Shown: one piece after another, positions 47,569-55,280 of the stretch
Layout: each line of letters begins with the position of its first letter
Position numbering within the stretch: position 1 is the stretch's first letter
Source: Trinickia symbiotica
Lineage (GTDB): Bacteria > Pseudomonadota > Gammaproteobacteria > Burkholderiales > Burkholderiaceae
NCBI RefSeq assembly: GCF_002934455.1
Contig: NZ_PTIR01000019.1
Span: forward strand, 62,001 to 126,000
DNA: 64,000 bases
Direction of reading: 5' to 3'
Notes under the pieces: model-generated
Database searches by the model: none
Seen by the model: the letters and a program-made list of their open reading frames with translations, nothing else
What the model was told of the DNA's origin: nothing
Program-made: the position numbers and the translations under genes

Positions 47569-48213
47569 TCAGCTGGCCCCCTCCTTCAACTGCTTGAGGT
47601 GCTTGTAGACCGTGGCACGGCCCATGCCGAGCACTTTGGCGACGTAGTTGGCCGAGCTCTTGCCGCGAAACGCGCCTTCCGCGTACAGCGCCTCGACAAG
47701 TTCGCGACGGTGATCGCGCGTGAGCGCATTGAGCGCGACCTGCCGCTCGCGCAACCAGCCATGCAGAAAGGTATTGATGCGCTCTTGCCAGTCGTCGCGA
47801 AAGAGCTCGTCGGGCTGGGCCACCACCCCTGCGCCCTTGATGAAGAGGTCCAGCGCGGAGCGCACGTCCTCGAACGCGGCGATGTTGAAATTGATGCACA
47901 TCATGCCCGCCGGCTGCCCGCGGTCGTCGAACAGAACATTGCTGACGCAGCGCATCTTGCGCCCGTCCCAGTTGAGCTTCTCGTACGGGCCGATCACGCG
48001 TTCGCGCGCGGAGTGCTCGATCTCCTCGAGCGCCGAGTCGTCGCCGATCTCGCGCTTCGACAGATTGTTCGCGAGATACAGCACCTTCTGATCGTGCAGA
48101 TCGTGAATCACGACTTCGGCGTACGGAAAGAACAGTGTCGCGATACCGTCCGCAATGGGCGCGTAGCGCGTGAGCAGCAAGTCCTTCACGAGCGAGACGT
48201 TTTTCTTTCGCAT
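47569..48213 (-). CDS. YheO/DauR-type transcriptional regulator
   Basis: 214-residue regulator with an N-terminal YheO-like PAS domain (~10-125; FFPYAEVVIHDLHDQKVLYLANN and RGQPAGMMCINFNI) and a C-terminal HTH_22 domain (ELVEALYAEGAFRGKSSANY, VAKVLGMGRATVYKHLKQL). In Pseudomonas, DauR represses the D-arginine dauBAR operon. Here the upstream gene is a cyclodeaminase-family enzyme that overlaps it by 28 bp, so the two are coupled. Ligand identity is inferred only from context. Confidence 0.85.
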   Translation of the reverse strand: MRKKNVSLVKDLLLTRYAPIADGIATLFFPYAEVVIHDLHDQKVLYLANNLSKREIGDDSALEEIEHSARERVIGPYEKLNWDGRKMRCVSNVLFDDRGQPAGMMCINFNIAAFEDVRSALDLFIKGAGVVAQPDELFRDDWQERINTFLHGWLRERQVALNALTRDHRRELVEALYAEGAFRGKSSANYVAKVLGMGRATVYKHLKQLKEGAS

Positions 48214-49175
48214 GGCATTGAACGCAGATACGAATGGAGCTCCGAGGCAATCGCCACGTCTTCGAGCCCGAGTCCGATGGAACGAAAGAACACGTGCCGA
48301 TCGTAAGCAGGCTCGCGGCACCGGCCCGCGACGAGCTCGGCGAGATCGCCGACCACCGCGTCAGGCGACCAGCCGTGATGCTGCGCGGCGAGCTTCATTT
48401 CGCCCGCGCTTGACGGCGTGGTGCGCCGGTAGTCGCAATAGACGTCCATCCGCGGCAGCCATGCTGGATCGATCTCGTGCGCATTGGGCGCGTTCGTGCT
48501 GATCGAAGTAACGAGCGCCGGTTGCGTGAGCACGCCTTCGGGCAACACCGGTGCGCCGGATGATGTGCACAACATGACGACATCGGCACCGCGCGCGCAA
48601 TCGTCGACGGTCTCGCAGATCGTTGCGCGTGCATCGATCTCGGCGATCGCGGCCTGCCTCGCCGGACTGTCGGCGAGCCCCGGCGAAAACACGCGCACCG
48701 AACCCCAGTCGCGCAACGGCAGGACGTGCCGCAAATGCGCGCGCGCCACGGGCCCTGCGCCGATCAGCGCAAGACGGCGCGCGTCGGCGCGCGCGAGATG
48801 CTCGACCGCCAGCGCCGTCGTGCCGGCGGTCCGCTCCACCGTGAGCAGCCCGGCGTCACACCACAAGAGCGGCTTGCCGGTTTCCATTGACATTAGAGCC
48901 GTCCAGGCGGTCACGATCGGTCGTCCATCCGTGACGATGTACGGCGACAGTTTGGCGCCGAAGACTCCGGCATCGGCCATGGCGCCGAGGTACGTGATGA
49001 AATCGCCGGCGTTATCGGGGAAGAGCGTGACCGTCTGTGGCGGTTGCACCGCCCGACCGTCCGCGAGAAAGCCAAACATTCGGGCAAGCGCGCCCTTCAC
49101 GTCCAGCGAAGCAAGCGCGGCGCGCACGCCTTCTTCGTCGACGATCAGCGGCGGGGTCGTAGTGAGCGAAGTCAT
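48186..49175 (-). CDS. Ornithine cyclodeaminase/mu-crystallin family protein
   Basis: NAD(P)-binding enzyme of 329 residues; ATG at 49173-49175 with GGAGA upstream. The Rossmann motif is LALIGAGPVARAHLRHV (~138-154), and an N-terminal dimer/substrate half precedes it (VFGAKLSPYIVTDGRP). The family includes ornithine cyclodeaminase, alanine dehydrogenase and DauB-type imino-acid reductases; the catalytic pair cannot be matched confidently by eye. Divergent from a binding protein and an amino-acid oxidase gene. Confidence 0.87.
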   Translation of the reverse strand: MTSLTTTPPLIVDEEGVRAALASLDVKGALARMFGFLADGRAVQPPQTVTLFPDNAGDFITYLGAMADAGVFGAKLSPYIVTDGRPIVTAWTALMSMETGKPLLWCDAGLLTVERTAGTTALAVEHLARADARRLALIGAGPVARAHLRHVLPLRDWGSVRVFSPGLADSPARQAAIAEIDARATICETVDDCARGADVVMLCTSSGAPVLPEGVLTQPALVTSISTNAPNAHEIDPAWLPRMDVYCDYRRTTPSSAGEMKLAAQHHGWSPDAVVGDLAELVAGRCREPAYDRHVFFRSIGLGLEDVAIASELHSYLRSMPCERKTSRS

Positions 49176-49248
49176 CAGGGGTATCTCCAGGGACGTTGTC
49201 ATGGAAAACCAAGCGCCAGCGGAAGAGGTGCGAGGATGGAGTCCAACG

Positions 49249-49263
49249 TAGATTTCTAGTCTA
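49249..49263. promoter_or_regulatory. Candidate operator, left copy
   Basis: TAGATTTCTAGTCTA, inside the 17-bp dyad GTAGA-N7-TCTAC (49248-49264), ~74 bp upstream of the cyclodeaminase-type gene. It matches the right-hand copy at 12 of 15 bases, outer arms fully conserved. Confidence 0.55.
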
Positions 49264-49470
49264 CTTTGAACTTCACCCAATGCGACGGGAACTTGCAGAA
49301 AATCTCCGCGACGACATCACGCGCTCACAATCAGCGCGATGCTCATAGGCCATGAAACCCTTGCTGTATGGGGCGTTTCCTGATACAGCTCAACCGGTGA
49401 GAGCGTTTTCGATTTGATTCGTCAGGTCGATACGCCGCCGACGGATCAGTATTAACCCCATATTACGAGA

Positions 49471-49485
49471 TAGACATCTCGTCTA
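49471..49485. promoter_or_regulatory. Candidate operator, right copy
   Basis: TAGACATCTCGTCTA, part of two overlapping perfect dyads (ATAGAC/GTCTAT at 49470-49486 and ACGAGAT/ATCTCGT at 49465-49482), ~63 bp upstream of the binding-protein gene. The surrounding 372-bp divergent region (49176-49547) holds no other recognised gene. Confidence 0.55.
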
Positions 49486-49547
49486 TATTCCACCTGCGCA
49501 ACGAACCCGCCTCACCCGGGCCATTTCCACCTGCACAGGATCGCCAC

Positions 49548-50330
49548 ATGAATCTCAAGCTCTCCCTCTGTATTGCCGCTGCCATGACGGCCCTGGCCGG
49601 CGCGGCGCATGCCCAGTCGTCGGGCACGCTTCGTTTCGGCATCGAAGCGTCCTACCCTCCGTTCGAAAGCAAGACTCCCGCGGGTCAATTGCAAGGCTTC
49701 GACATCGACGTCGGCAATGCCGTCTGCGCAAAGATGAAAGTGAAATGCGTGTGGGTCGAAAACGCCTTCGACGGACTGATTCCAGCGCTGCAGGCCCGCA
49801 AGTTCGACGTGATCAACTCGGCCATGAACATCACGGCGAAGCGCAAGCAAAGCATCGACTTCACGCCGCCGATCTATATCGTGCCGATCGTGATGGTGGC
49901 CAAGCGCGACTCGGGGCTCCTGCCCGACGTCAAGAGCCTGCACGGCAAGCGCGTGGGCGTGCTGCAGGGATCGTCGCAGGAAGACTTCCTGAAGGCGCAC
50001 TGGGCAAACGCGGGCGTCGAGGTCGTCTCGTACCAGGATCAGGACCAGGTATGGGCCGATCTGGTGGCGGCGCGGCTCGATGCCGCCGTCCAGGAAGCGC
50101 AGACGGCGCAGGACGGCTTCCTCGACAAGCCTGCAGGGCACGGCTTCACCTTCGTCGGCGAGCCGCTCAAGGATACGGCCACACTCGGCGAAGGCACGGG
50201 CTTCGGCATGCGCAAGGGCGACAAGGCCCTCGCGGAGAAGGTGGATGCCGCACTCTCCGAGCTGAAGAAGGATGGTACGCTGAGCGCACTTTCGCTCAAA
50301 TACTTCAAACGCGACATCATCGCGAAGTAA
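49548..50330 (+). CDS. Amino-acid ABC transporter substrate-binding protein
   Basis: Periplasmic binding protein of 260 residues with a signal peptide (MNLKLSLCIAAAMTALAGAA, ending HAQ). It begins TLRFGIEASYPPFESKTPAG and GFDIDVGNAVCAKM, the SBP_bac_3 (lysine/arginine/ornithine type) signature; VGVLQGSSQEDFLK and the late EGTGFGMRKGDKAL follow. No permease or ATPase is nearby, so it is orphaned or uses another system. The oxidase gene follows after 30 bp. Confidence 0.9.
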   Translation: MNLKLSLCIAAAMTALAGAAHAQSSGTLRFGIEASYPPFESKTPAGQLQGFDIDVGNAVCAKMKVKCVWVENAFDGLIPALQARKFDVINSAMNITAKRKQSIDFTPPIYIVPIVMVAKRDSGLLPDVKSLHGKRVGVLQGSSQEDFLKAHWANAGVEVVSYQDQDQVWADLVAARLDAAVQEAQTAQDGFLDKPAGHGFTFVGEPLKDTATLGEGTGFGMRKGDKALAEKVDAALSELKKDGTLSALSLKYFKRDIIAK

Positions 50331-50360
50331 CCTGCTTCGCAACTTGTTCGCCCCGCGCCT

Positions 50361-51602
50361 ATGGATTTCGACGTCATCGTTCTCGGAGCCGGCATCGTCG
50401 GCGTTTGCTCGGCGCTCCATCTGCAGGATCGCGGACGGCGCGTCGCACTGGTCGACCGTCGCGGTCCCGGCGAGGAAACCAGCTTCGGGAACGCGGGGCT
50501 GATCGAGCGCTCGGCGGTCATGCCCTACGCGTTCCCGCGCGAGCTCGGTGCGCTCATGCGCTACGCGTGCAATCGCTCGACCGACTTGTACTGGCAATAC
50601 AAGGCATTGCCGTCCTATGCCGGCTGGCTCGCGCGGTTCTGGTGGGAATCCGCGCCGGCGCGGCTTGCGGCGGCATCGCGCGACATGCTGCCGCTCGTCG
50701 AGCGCTGCGTGAGCGAGCACGATGCATTGATCGCGCGCGCGGGCGTGGGCGATCTCGTCAAGGAAGGCGGATGGATCGAAGGCTATCGCACGCCGGAGGC
50801 GTTCGAGCGCGAAGCGGCCACGGCCCGGGTTATCGCGCGCGAGCATGGGCTGCGGCTCGCACCGCTCGACGCGGCCGCGCTGCGCGCGCGGGAACCGGGC
50901 ATCGGCGACGGCTTTTGCGGCGCGCTGCACTGGCTCGATCCGAAAAGCGTCGTGAATCCCGGGGCATTGACGAAGGGTTACGCGCGGCTTTTCGAAGCCG
51001 AAGGCGGCACGCTGCTCAGAGGCGACGCCGCCACCGTGCGCAAGCTGCACGACGCGTGGGCCGTCGAGACGGCGCAAGGTTCGATCAGCGCGAAGGAGGT
51101 GGTCGTTGCGCTAGGTCCCTGGTCCGACACAGTCTTCGCACCGCTCGGCTATCGGATCCCGCTGCGGGCGAAGCGCGGCTATCACATGCACTATCGCGCG
51201 CAGCGCACGCCGCTATCGGTGCCCGTCGTCGATATCGAAAAGGGCTATGTGGTGGCCCCGATGCAGGCAGGCCTCAGGCTCACCACCGGCGTGGAAATCG
51301 CCACGCGCGACACACCGCCCACCGGCGTGCAACTCGAGCGCGCCGAGCGTTTCGCCAAACCGTTGTTTGGCCTCGGCGAGCGGCTCGATCCAGCGCCGTG
51401 GCTCGGCATGCGCCCGTGCACGCCCGACATGCGGCCCGTCATCGCGCCGGCGCCGCGTCATCGCGGGATGTGGTTCGCATTCGGGCATGCGCATCATGGG
51501 CTCACGCTCGGCCCGGTCACGGGCCGGCTACTCGCTGAAATGATGACGGGCGCTCACACCTTTACCGATGTGCGGCCATACCGCGCGGAGCGATTCGGGT
51601 AG
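50361..51602 (+). CDS. FAD-dependent D-amino-acid dehydrogenase-like protein (DadA/DAO family)
   Basis: 413-residue flavoprotein. The dinucleotide motif is VIVLGAGIVGVCSALHLQDRG (split: VIVLGAGIVGV, ALHLQDRG) at residues ~5-25, followed by GPGEETSFGNAGLIERS, the DadA-type second block. C-terminal substrate/FAD region is WLGMRPCTPDMRPVIAPA and FAFGHAHHGLTLGPVTGRLL. It probably oxidises a D-amino acid to a 2-oxo (imino) acid, which the divergent cyclodeaminase-family protein could reduce, as in the DauA/DauB pair for D-arginine. That pairing is inferred. Confidence 0.87.
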   Translation: MDFDVIVLGAGIVGVCSALHLQDRGRRVALVDRRGPGEETSFGNAGLIERSAVMPYAFPRELGALMRYACNRSTDLYWQYKALPSYAGWLARFWWESAPARLAAASRDMLPLVERCVSEHDALIARAGVGDLVKEGGWIEGYRTPEAFEREAATARVIAREHGLRLAPLDAAALRAREPGIGDGFCGALHWLDPKSVVNPGALTKGYARLFEAEGGTLLRGDAATVRKLHDAWAVETAQGSISAKEVVVALGPWSDTVFAPLGYRIPLRAKRGYHMHYRAQRTPLSVPVVDIEKGYVVAPMQAGLRLTTGVEIATRDTPPTGVQLERAERFAKPLFGLGERLDPAPWLGMRPCTPDMRPVIAPAPRHRGMWFAFGHAHHGLTLGPVTGRLLAEMMTGAHTFTDVRPYRAERFG

Positions 51603-51607
51603 CCGCG

Positions 51608-51817
51608 TCACTGGCACGGTTGAAGCTTCTCGTGCTCCGTCGCATGCGCCGCGGCACGCACGAGTTCGTAGCGCGCGCCTATCCCGTTGCGGGTGGGCGG
51701 AAAGCGCTCTCCTTGGACGCTCGTCACCTCGAAATATTCGCCCGACCCGTCGTCGTAGACGACGCGATAAATACCCGACTGCTCCACTCGCTGACCGGGG
51801 CGATACATGGGTTTCAT
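51608..51817 (-). CDS. Small conserved protein, YjzC-like
   Basis: 69-residue protein starting at ATG 51815-51817 with AGGAGAG six bases upstream. The conserved opening MKPMYRPGQRVEQSGIYRVV and FPPTRNGIGARYELVR resemble YjzC-like small proteins of unknown function. It converges with the oxidase gene. Confidence 0.6.
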   Translation of the reverse strand: MKPMYRPGQRVEQSGIYRVVYDDGSGEYFEVTSVQGERFPPTRNGIGARYELVRAAAHATEHEKLQPCQ

Positions 51818-51874
51818 GTTTGCCTCTCCTAAGTTCAACGACTCAGGAGACGTAGCAATGCGCGTTCCCCTTGC

Positions 51875-52396
51875 TCACTGGCGCGCCTCATCGTCTTCCT
51901 CGCTGAGCGTCAGGCCTCCCGCCGGCAACGGCAGCGCAGTCCGATAGCGAACCTGCTTCAGCGCGAAGCTCGAGCGAATGTTCGAGACGCCCGGAATCGT
52001 CGTCAACTGCTCGAGGATGAAGCGCTCGAGACTGTGCATATTGGGTACCACGACGCGCAGCAGGTAGTCCGCATCGCCCGACATCAAATAGCACTCCATG
52101 ACTTCGGGCCGCTTGTCGATCGCCTCTTCGAACCGCCGCAGCGCGTCGGTCACCTGTTTCTCGAGGCTCACTTGGATGAACACGTTGATTCGAAGGCCCA
52201 ACGGTTCCGGATTGAGCAGCGTGACCTGTTCCTTGATCAAGCCAAGCTTCTCCAGTGCCCGCACGCGGTTGAAGCACGGCGTCGTCGAGAGATTGACGGC
52301 GCGTGCGAGCTCGGCGTTGGTGATGCGCGCGTTCTGCTGCAACTGGTTGAGAATCGCGACGTCGATTCGGTCCAGTTTGCGAGGTAGACGATCCAT
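51875..52396 (-). CDS. Lrp/AsnC-family regulator
   Basis: 173-residue leucine-responsive-family protein. N-terminal helix-turn-helix ([41 protein letters not shown]) and C-terminal RAM domain ([20 protein letters not shown]). Divergent from an MdeB-like E1 gene, which recalls the mdeR-mdeAB arrangement of P. putida; it may also be Bkd-like. An inverted repeat (CTGCC at 52409-52413, GGCAG at 52426-52430) lies just upstream of its start. Confidence 0.87.
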   Translation of the reverse strand: MDRLPRKLDRIDVAILNQLQQNARITNAELARAVNLSTTPCFNRVRALEKLGLIKEQVTLLNPEPLGLRINVFIQVSLEKQVTDALRRFEEAIDKRPEVMECYLMSGDADYLLRVVVPNMHSLERFILEQLTTIPGVSNIRSSFALKQVRYRTALPLPAGGLTLSEEDDEARQ

Positions 52397-52408
52397 AGTG
52401 CAAATATT

Positions 52409-52430
52409 CTGCCGTTGTAGACATTGGCAG
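52409..52430. promoter_or_regulatory. Possible Lrp-type site
   Basis: Five-base arms CTGCC and GGCAG separated by 12 bases, 12 bp upstream of the Lrp gene start and ~118 bp upstream of the E1 gene. Lrp proteins bind loosely symmetric AT-containing sites of this span; the evidence is position and symmetry only. Confidence 0.3.
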
Positions 52431-52547
52431 TATAGAAGCTACTGTCTAGAGCGCAAAGCTGAAGAAAAACAGACGCACATTTCGGACTCCGCTGGGTAAT
52501 CTTGAGGGTGAATCGCAGCTTTACTCTCCCTCTTTCCTGAACGAGCC

Positions 52548-55280
52548 ATGACCGATTTATCGAACGGTACTCAATGGATGCGGGCCCTCGCGGATCGGCG
52601 CGAGGACAGCGACCCGGCGGAAACGGCCGAATGGCTCGAGGCGCTCGATGCCGTCGTCGAGCACGTGGGCAATGAGCGCGCGCAGTACCTGTTCGAGCGT
52701 CTCGCGGAGCATGCCGCGAAACACGGCATCGGCTCGGCACGCGCGCGCGTCACGCCTTACCTCAATACCATTCCCGTCGAGGCGCAACCGCCGTATCCCG
52801 GCGATATCGAGATCGAGGAGAGGCTCGCGGCCGCCTTGCGCTGGAACGCGCTCGCGATGGTCGTGGGCGCCAACCAGGCCTACGGCGAGCTCGGCGGCCA
52901 TATCGCGAGCTATGCATCGGCAGCGGATCTGTTCGAAGTCGGCTTCAACCACTTCTTCCGCGCGGCGAATGGGGAGCACGGCGGCGACCTCGTTTATTTC
53001 CAGCCGCATTCGTCTCCCGGCGTTTACGCCCGCGCGTTTCTCGAAGGCTTCCTCGACGAGACGCAGCTCGAGCATTACCGGCGCGAGATCGCCGGGCCCG
53101 GCCTCTGCTCCTATCCTCACCCTTGGTTGATGCCGGACTTCTGGCAGTTTCCGACGGGCTCCATGGGCATCGGACCCATCAACGCGATCTATCAAGCGCG
53201 CTTCATGCGCTATCTGCACCACCGAGGGCTGCTTCCGACGGAAGGCCGCAAGGTATGGGGCTTTTTCGGCGACGGCGAAATGGACGAGCCCGAATCGATC
53301 GGCGCGCTCTCGCTCGCGGCGCGCGAGAAGCTCGACAATCTCGTGTTCGTCATCAACTGCAATCTGCAACGGCTCGACGGGCCCGTGCGCGGCAACGGCC
53401 GCATCATCGACGAGCTCGAAGCGCAATTCACCGGTGCGGGCTGGAACGTCATCAAAGTGCTCTGGGGCTCGAGCTGGGACGAACTCTTCGCACGCGACCG
53501 GGCGGGCGCCCTGCCGCGCGCATTCGCACAGACAGTCGACGGCCAATTCCAGACGTTCTCGGCCAATGACGGCGCCTATAACCGCGACCGGTTCTTCGGC
53601 CAGAACGCGGAGCTCGCGGCGCTTGTCGCGCATCTCGCGAACGACGACATCGACCGCCTGCGCCGCGGCGGTCACGACGTGCGCAAATTGCATGCGGCCT
53701 ACGCCCGCGCGCTGCAGCACAAAGGCCAGCCCACGGTGATTCTCGCCAAGACGATGAAAGGCTTCGGCATGGGCGCCGCCGGCCAAGGGCGCATGACGAC
53801 GCATCAGCAAAAGAAGCTCGACCTCGAACACCTGAAGGCGTTTCGCGATCGCTTTCGCCTGCCGTTGTCGGACGAAGCGGTGGAGCGTCTCGAGTTCTAC
53901 AAACCTGCGCAAGACAGCCCGGAAATGCGATACCTGCACGCGCGCCGGGCTGCCCTGGGAGGCTATCTGCCCAGAAGGCGGAGAGCGGCGACGAAGGCGC
54001 CTACCGTGCCCCCGTTGTCGTCCTGGGGGCAATTTGCGCTGCAGACGGAGGGCCGCGAAATGTCGACGACGACGGCCATCGTCCGCATGTTCGGCAACCT
54101 GATGAAGGACCCCACGCTCGGCCCGCGCGTGGTGCCCGTCGTGGCCGACGAGGCGCGCACGTTCGGGATGGCGAACCTGTTCCGGCAGGTCGGCATCTAT
54201 TCGCCGCTCGGTCAGCAATACGAGCCGGAAGACCTCGGCTCGATGCTCTATTACCGCGAAGAGACGGGTGGGCAGATACTCGAGGAAGGCATTTCGGAAG
54301 CCGGCGCCATCTCGTCGTGGATCGCCGCGGCGACGTCATACAGCACGCACGATCTGCCGATGCTGCCGTTCTACATCTATTACTCGATGTTCGGCTTTCA
54401 ACGGATCGGCGATCTCATCTGGGCCGCGGCCGATCAGCGCGCACGCGGCTTTCTCATCGGCGCCACGTCGGGCAAGACGACGCTTGGCGGCGAGGGCCTT
54501 CAGCACCAGGACGGCACGAGTCACCTCGTCGCCTCGACGATTCCGAACTGCCGCGCATGGGATCCCGCATTCGCCTACGAGATCGCCGTGATTCTCGATG
54601 AGGGGATGCGCGAGATGCTCGAGCGGCAAAACGATACGTTCCATTACCTCACGGTCACGAACGAGAATTATCCTCAGCCATCGATGCCGGTGTCGGAGCC
54701 AACGGACGTGGCCGCTGTCGCCGCATTGCGAGAAGGCATCGTGAAGGGAATGTATTCGCTGACGCCGCGGGTCCTGCCGTCTGCGCAGGTTCAGCTGCTC
54801 GGCTGCGGTGCGATCCTCGGCGAAGTGATCGCCGCGGCGCGAATGCTCGAGGACGACTGGAACATCGAGGCGGCCATCTGGAGCGTGACGAGTTTCTCCG
54901 AACTCCATCGTGACGGAACGGCGGCCGAGCGCAAGGCCCGCTTCGATGTGGATGACGGGTCCGCTCGTTCCCATGTCGAGAGCATGCTGCGCGAATCGCA
55001 AGGCCCCGTAGTCGCCGCGACGGATTACGTGCGCGCGGTGCCCGAGCTGATTCGCGCATTCGTGCCCCGCCGCTATGTCACGCTCGGGACGGATGGGTTT
55101 GGCCGCAGCGACACACGCCGCGCGTTGCGCGAGTTTTTCGAGGTCGATCGCGCGTCCATCGTCATCGCCGCATTGAAGGCGCTCGCGGACGATGGCGCCA
55201 TCGAGCGCGGCATCGTCCGCGCCGCGCTCGACAAATACGGAAAGCACCTGCCGGGCGATCCGGCGCCTTGGCAACGCTGA
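52548..55280 (+). CDS. Thiamine-diphosphate 2-oxo acid dehydrogenase E1, AceE/MdeB-like
   Basis: Homodimeric AceE-type E1 of 910 residues. The ThDP motif GDGEMDEPESIGALSLAA with VFVINCNLQRLDGPVRGNG (~245-290) is complete, and later blocks YYSMFGFQRIGDLIWAAADQ, GATSGKTTLGGEGLQHQDG and YVTLGTDGFGRSDTR match pyruvate dehydrogenase E1. No E2 or E3 gene follows, so it must borrow those subunits or be a paralogue such as MdeB, proposed to act on 2-oxobutyrate from methionine breakdown. Methionine gamma-lyase is absent here. Its 3' end overlaps the next gene by 119 bp. Confidence 0.9.
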   Translation: MTDLSNGTQWMRALADRREDSDPAETAEWLEALDAVVEHVGNERAQYLFERLAEHAAKHGIGSARARVTPYLNTIPVEAQPPYPGDIEIEERLAAALRWNALAMVVGANQAYGELGGHIASYASAADLFEVGFNHFFRAANGEHGGDLVYFQPHSSPGVYARAFLEGFLDETQLEHYRREIAGPGLCSYPHPWLMPDFWQFPTGSMGIGPINAIYQARFMRYLHHRGLLPTEGRKVWGFFGDGEMDEPESIGALSLAAREKLDNLVFVINCNLQRLDGPVRGNGRIIDELEAQFTGAGWNVIKVLWGSSWDELFARDRAGALPRAFAQTVDGQFQTFSANDGAYNRDRFFGQNAELAALVAHLANDDIDRLRRGGHDVRKLHAAYARALQHKGQPTVILAKTMKGFGMGAAGQGRMTTHQQKKLDLEHLKAFRDRFRLPLSDEAVERLEFYKPAQDSPEMRYLHARRAALGGYLPRRRRAATKAPTVPPLSSWGQFALQTEGREMSTTTAIVRMFGNLMKDPTLGPRVVPVVADEARTFGMANLFRQVGIYSPLGQQYEPEDLGSMLYYREETGGQILEEGISEAGAISSWIAAATSYSTHDLPMLPFYIYYSMFGFQRIGDLIWAAADQRARGFLIGATSGKTTLGGEGLQHQDGTSHLVASTIPNCRAWDPAFAYEIAVILDEGMREMLERQNDTFHYLTVTNENYPQPSMPVSEPTDVAAVAALREGIVKGMYSLTPRVLPSAQVQLLGCGAILGEVIAAARMLEDDWNIEAAIWSVTSFSELHRDGTAAERKARFDVDDGSARSHVESMLRESQGPVVAATDYVRAVPELIRAFVPRRYVTLGTDGFGRSDTRRALREFFEVDRASIVIAALKALADDGAIERGIVRAALDKYGKHLPGDPAPWQR

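Noticed and set aside
49745-51538. 597-codon plus-strand frame over the binding-protein and oxidase genes
   Set aside because: It reads both genes out of frame and crosses their boundary, and it is Arg/Ala-rich without domain similarity.
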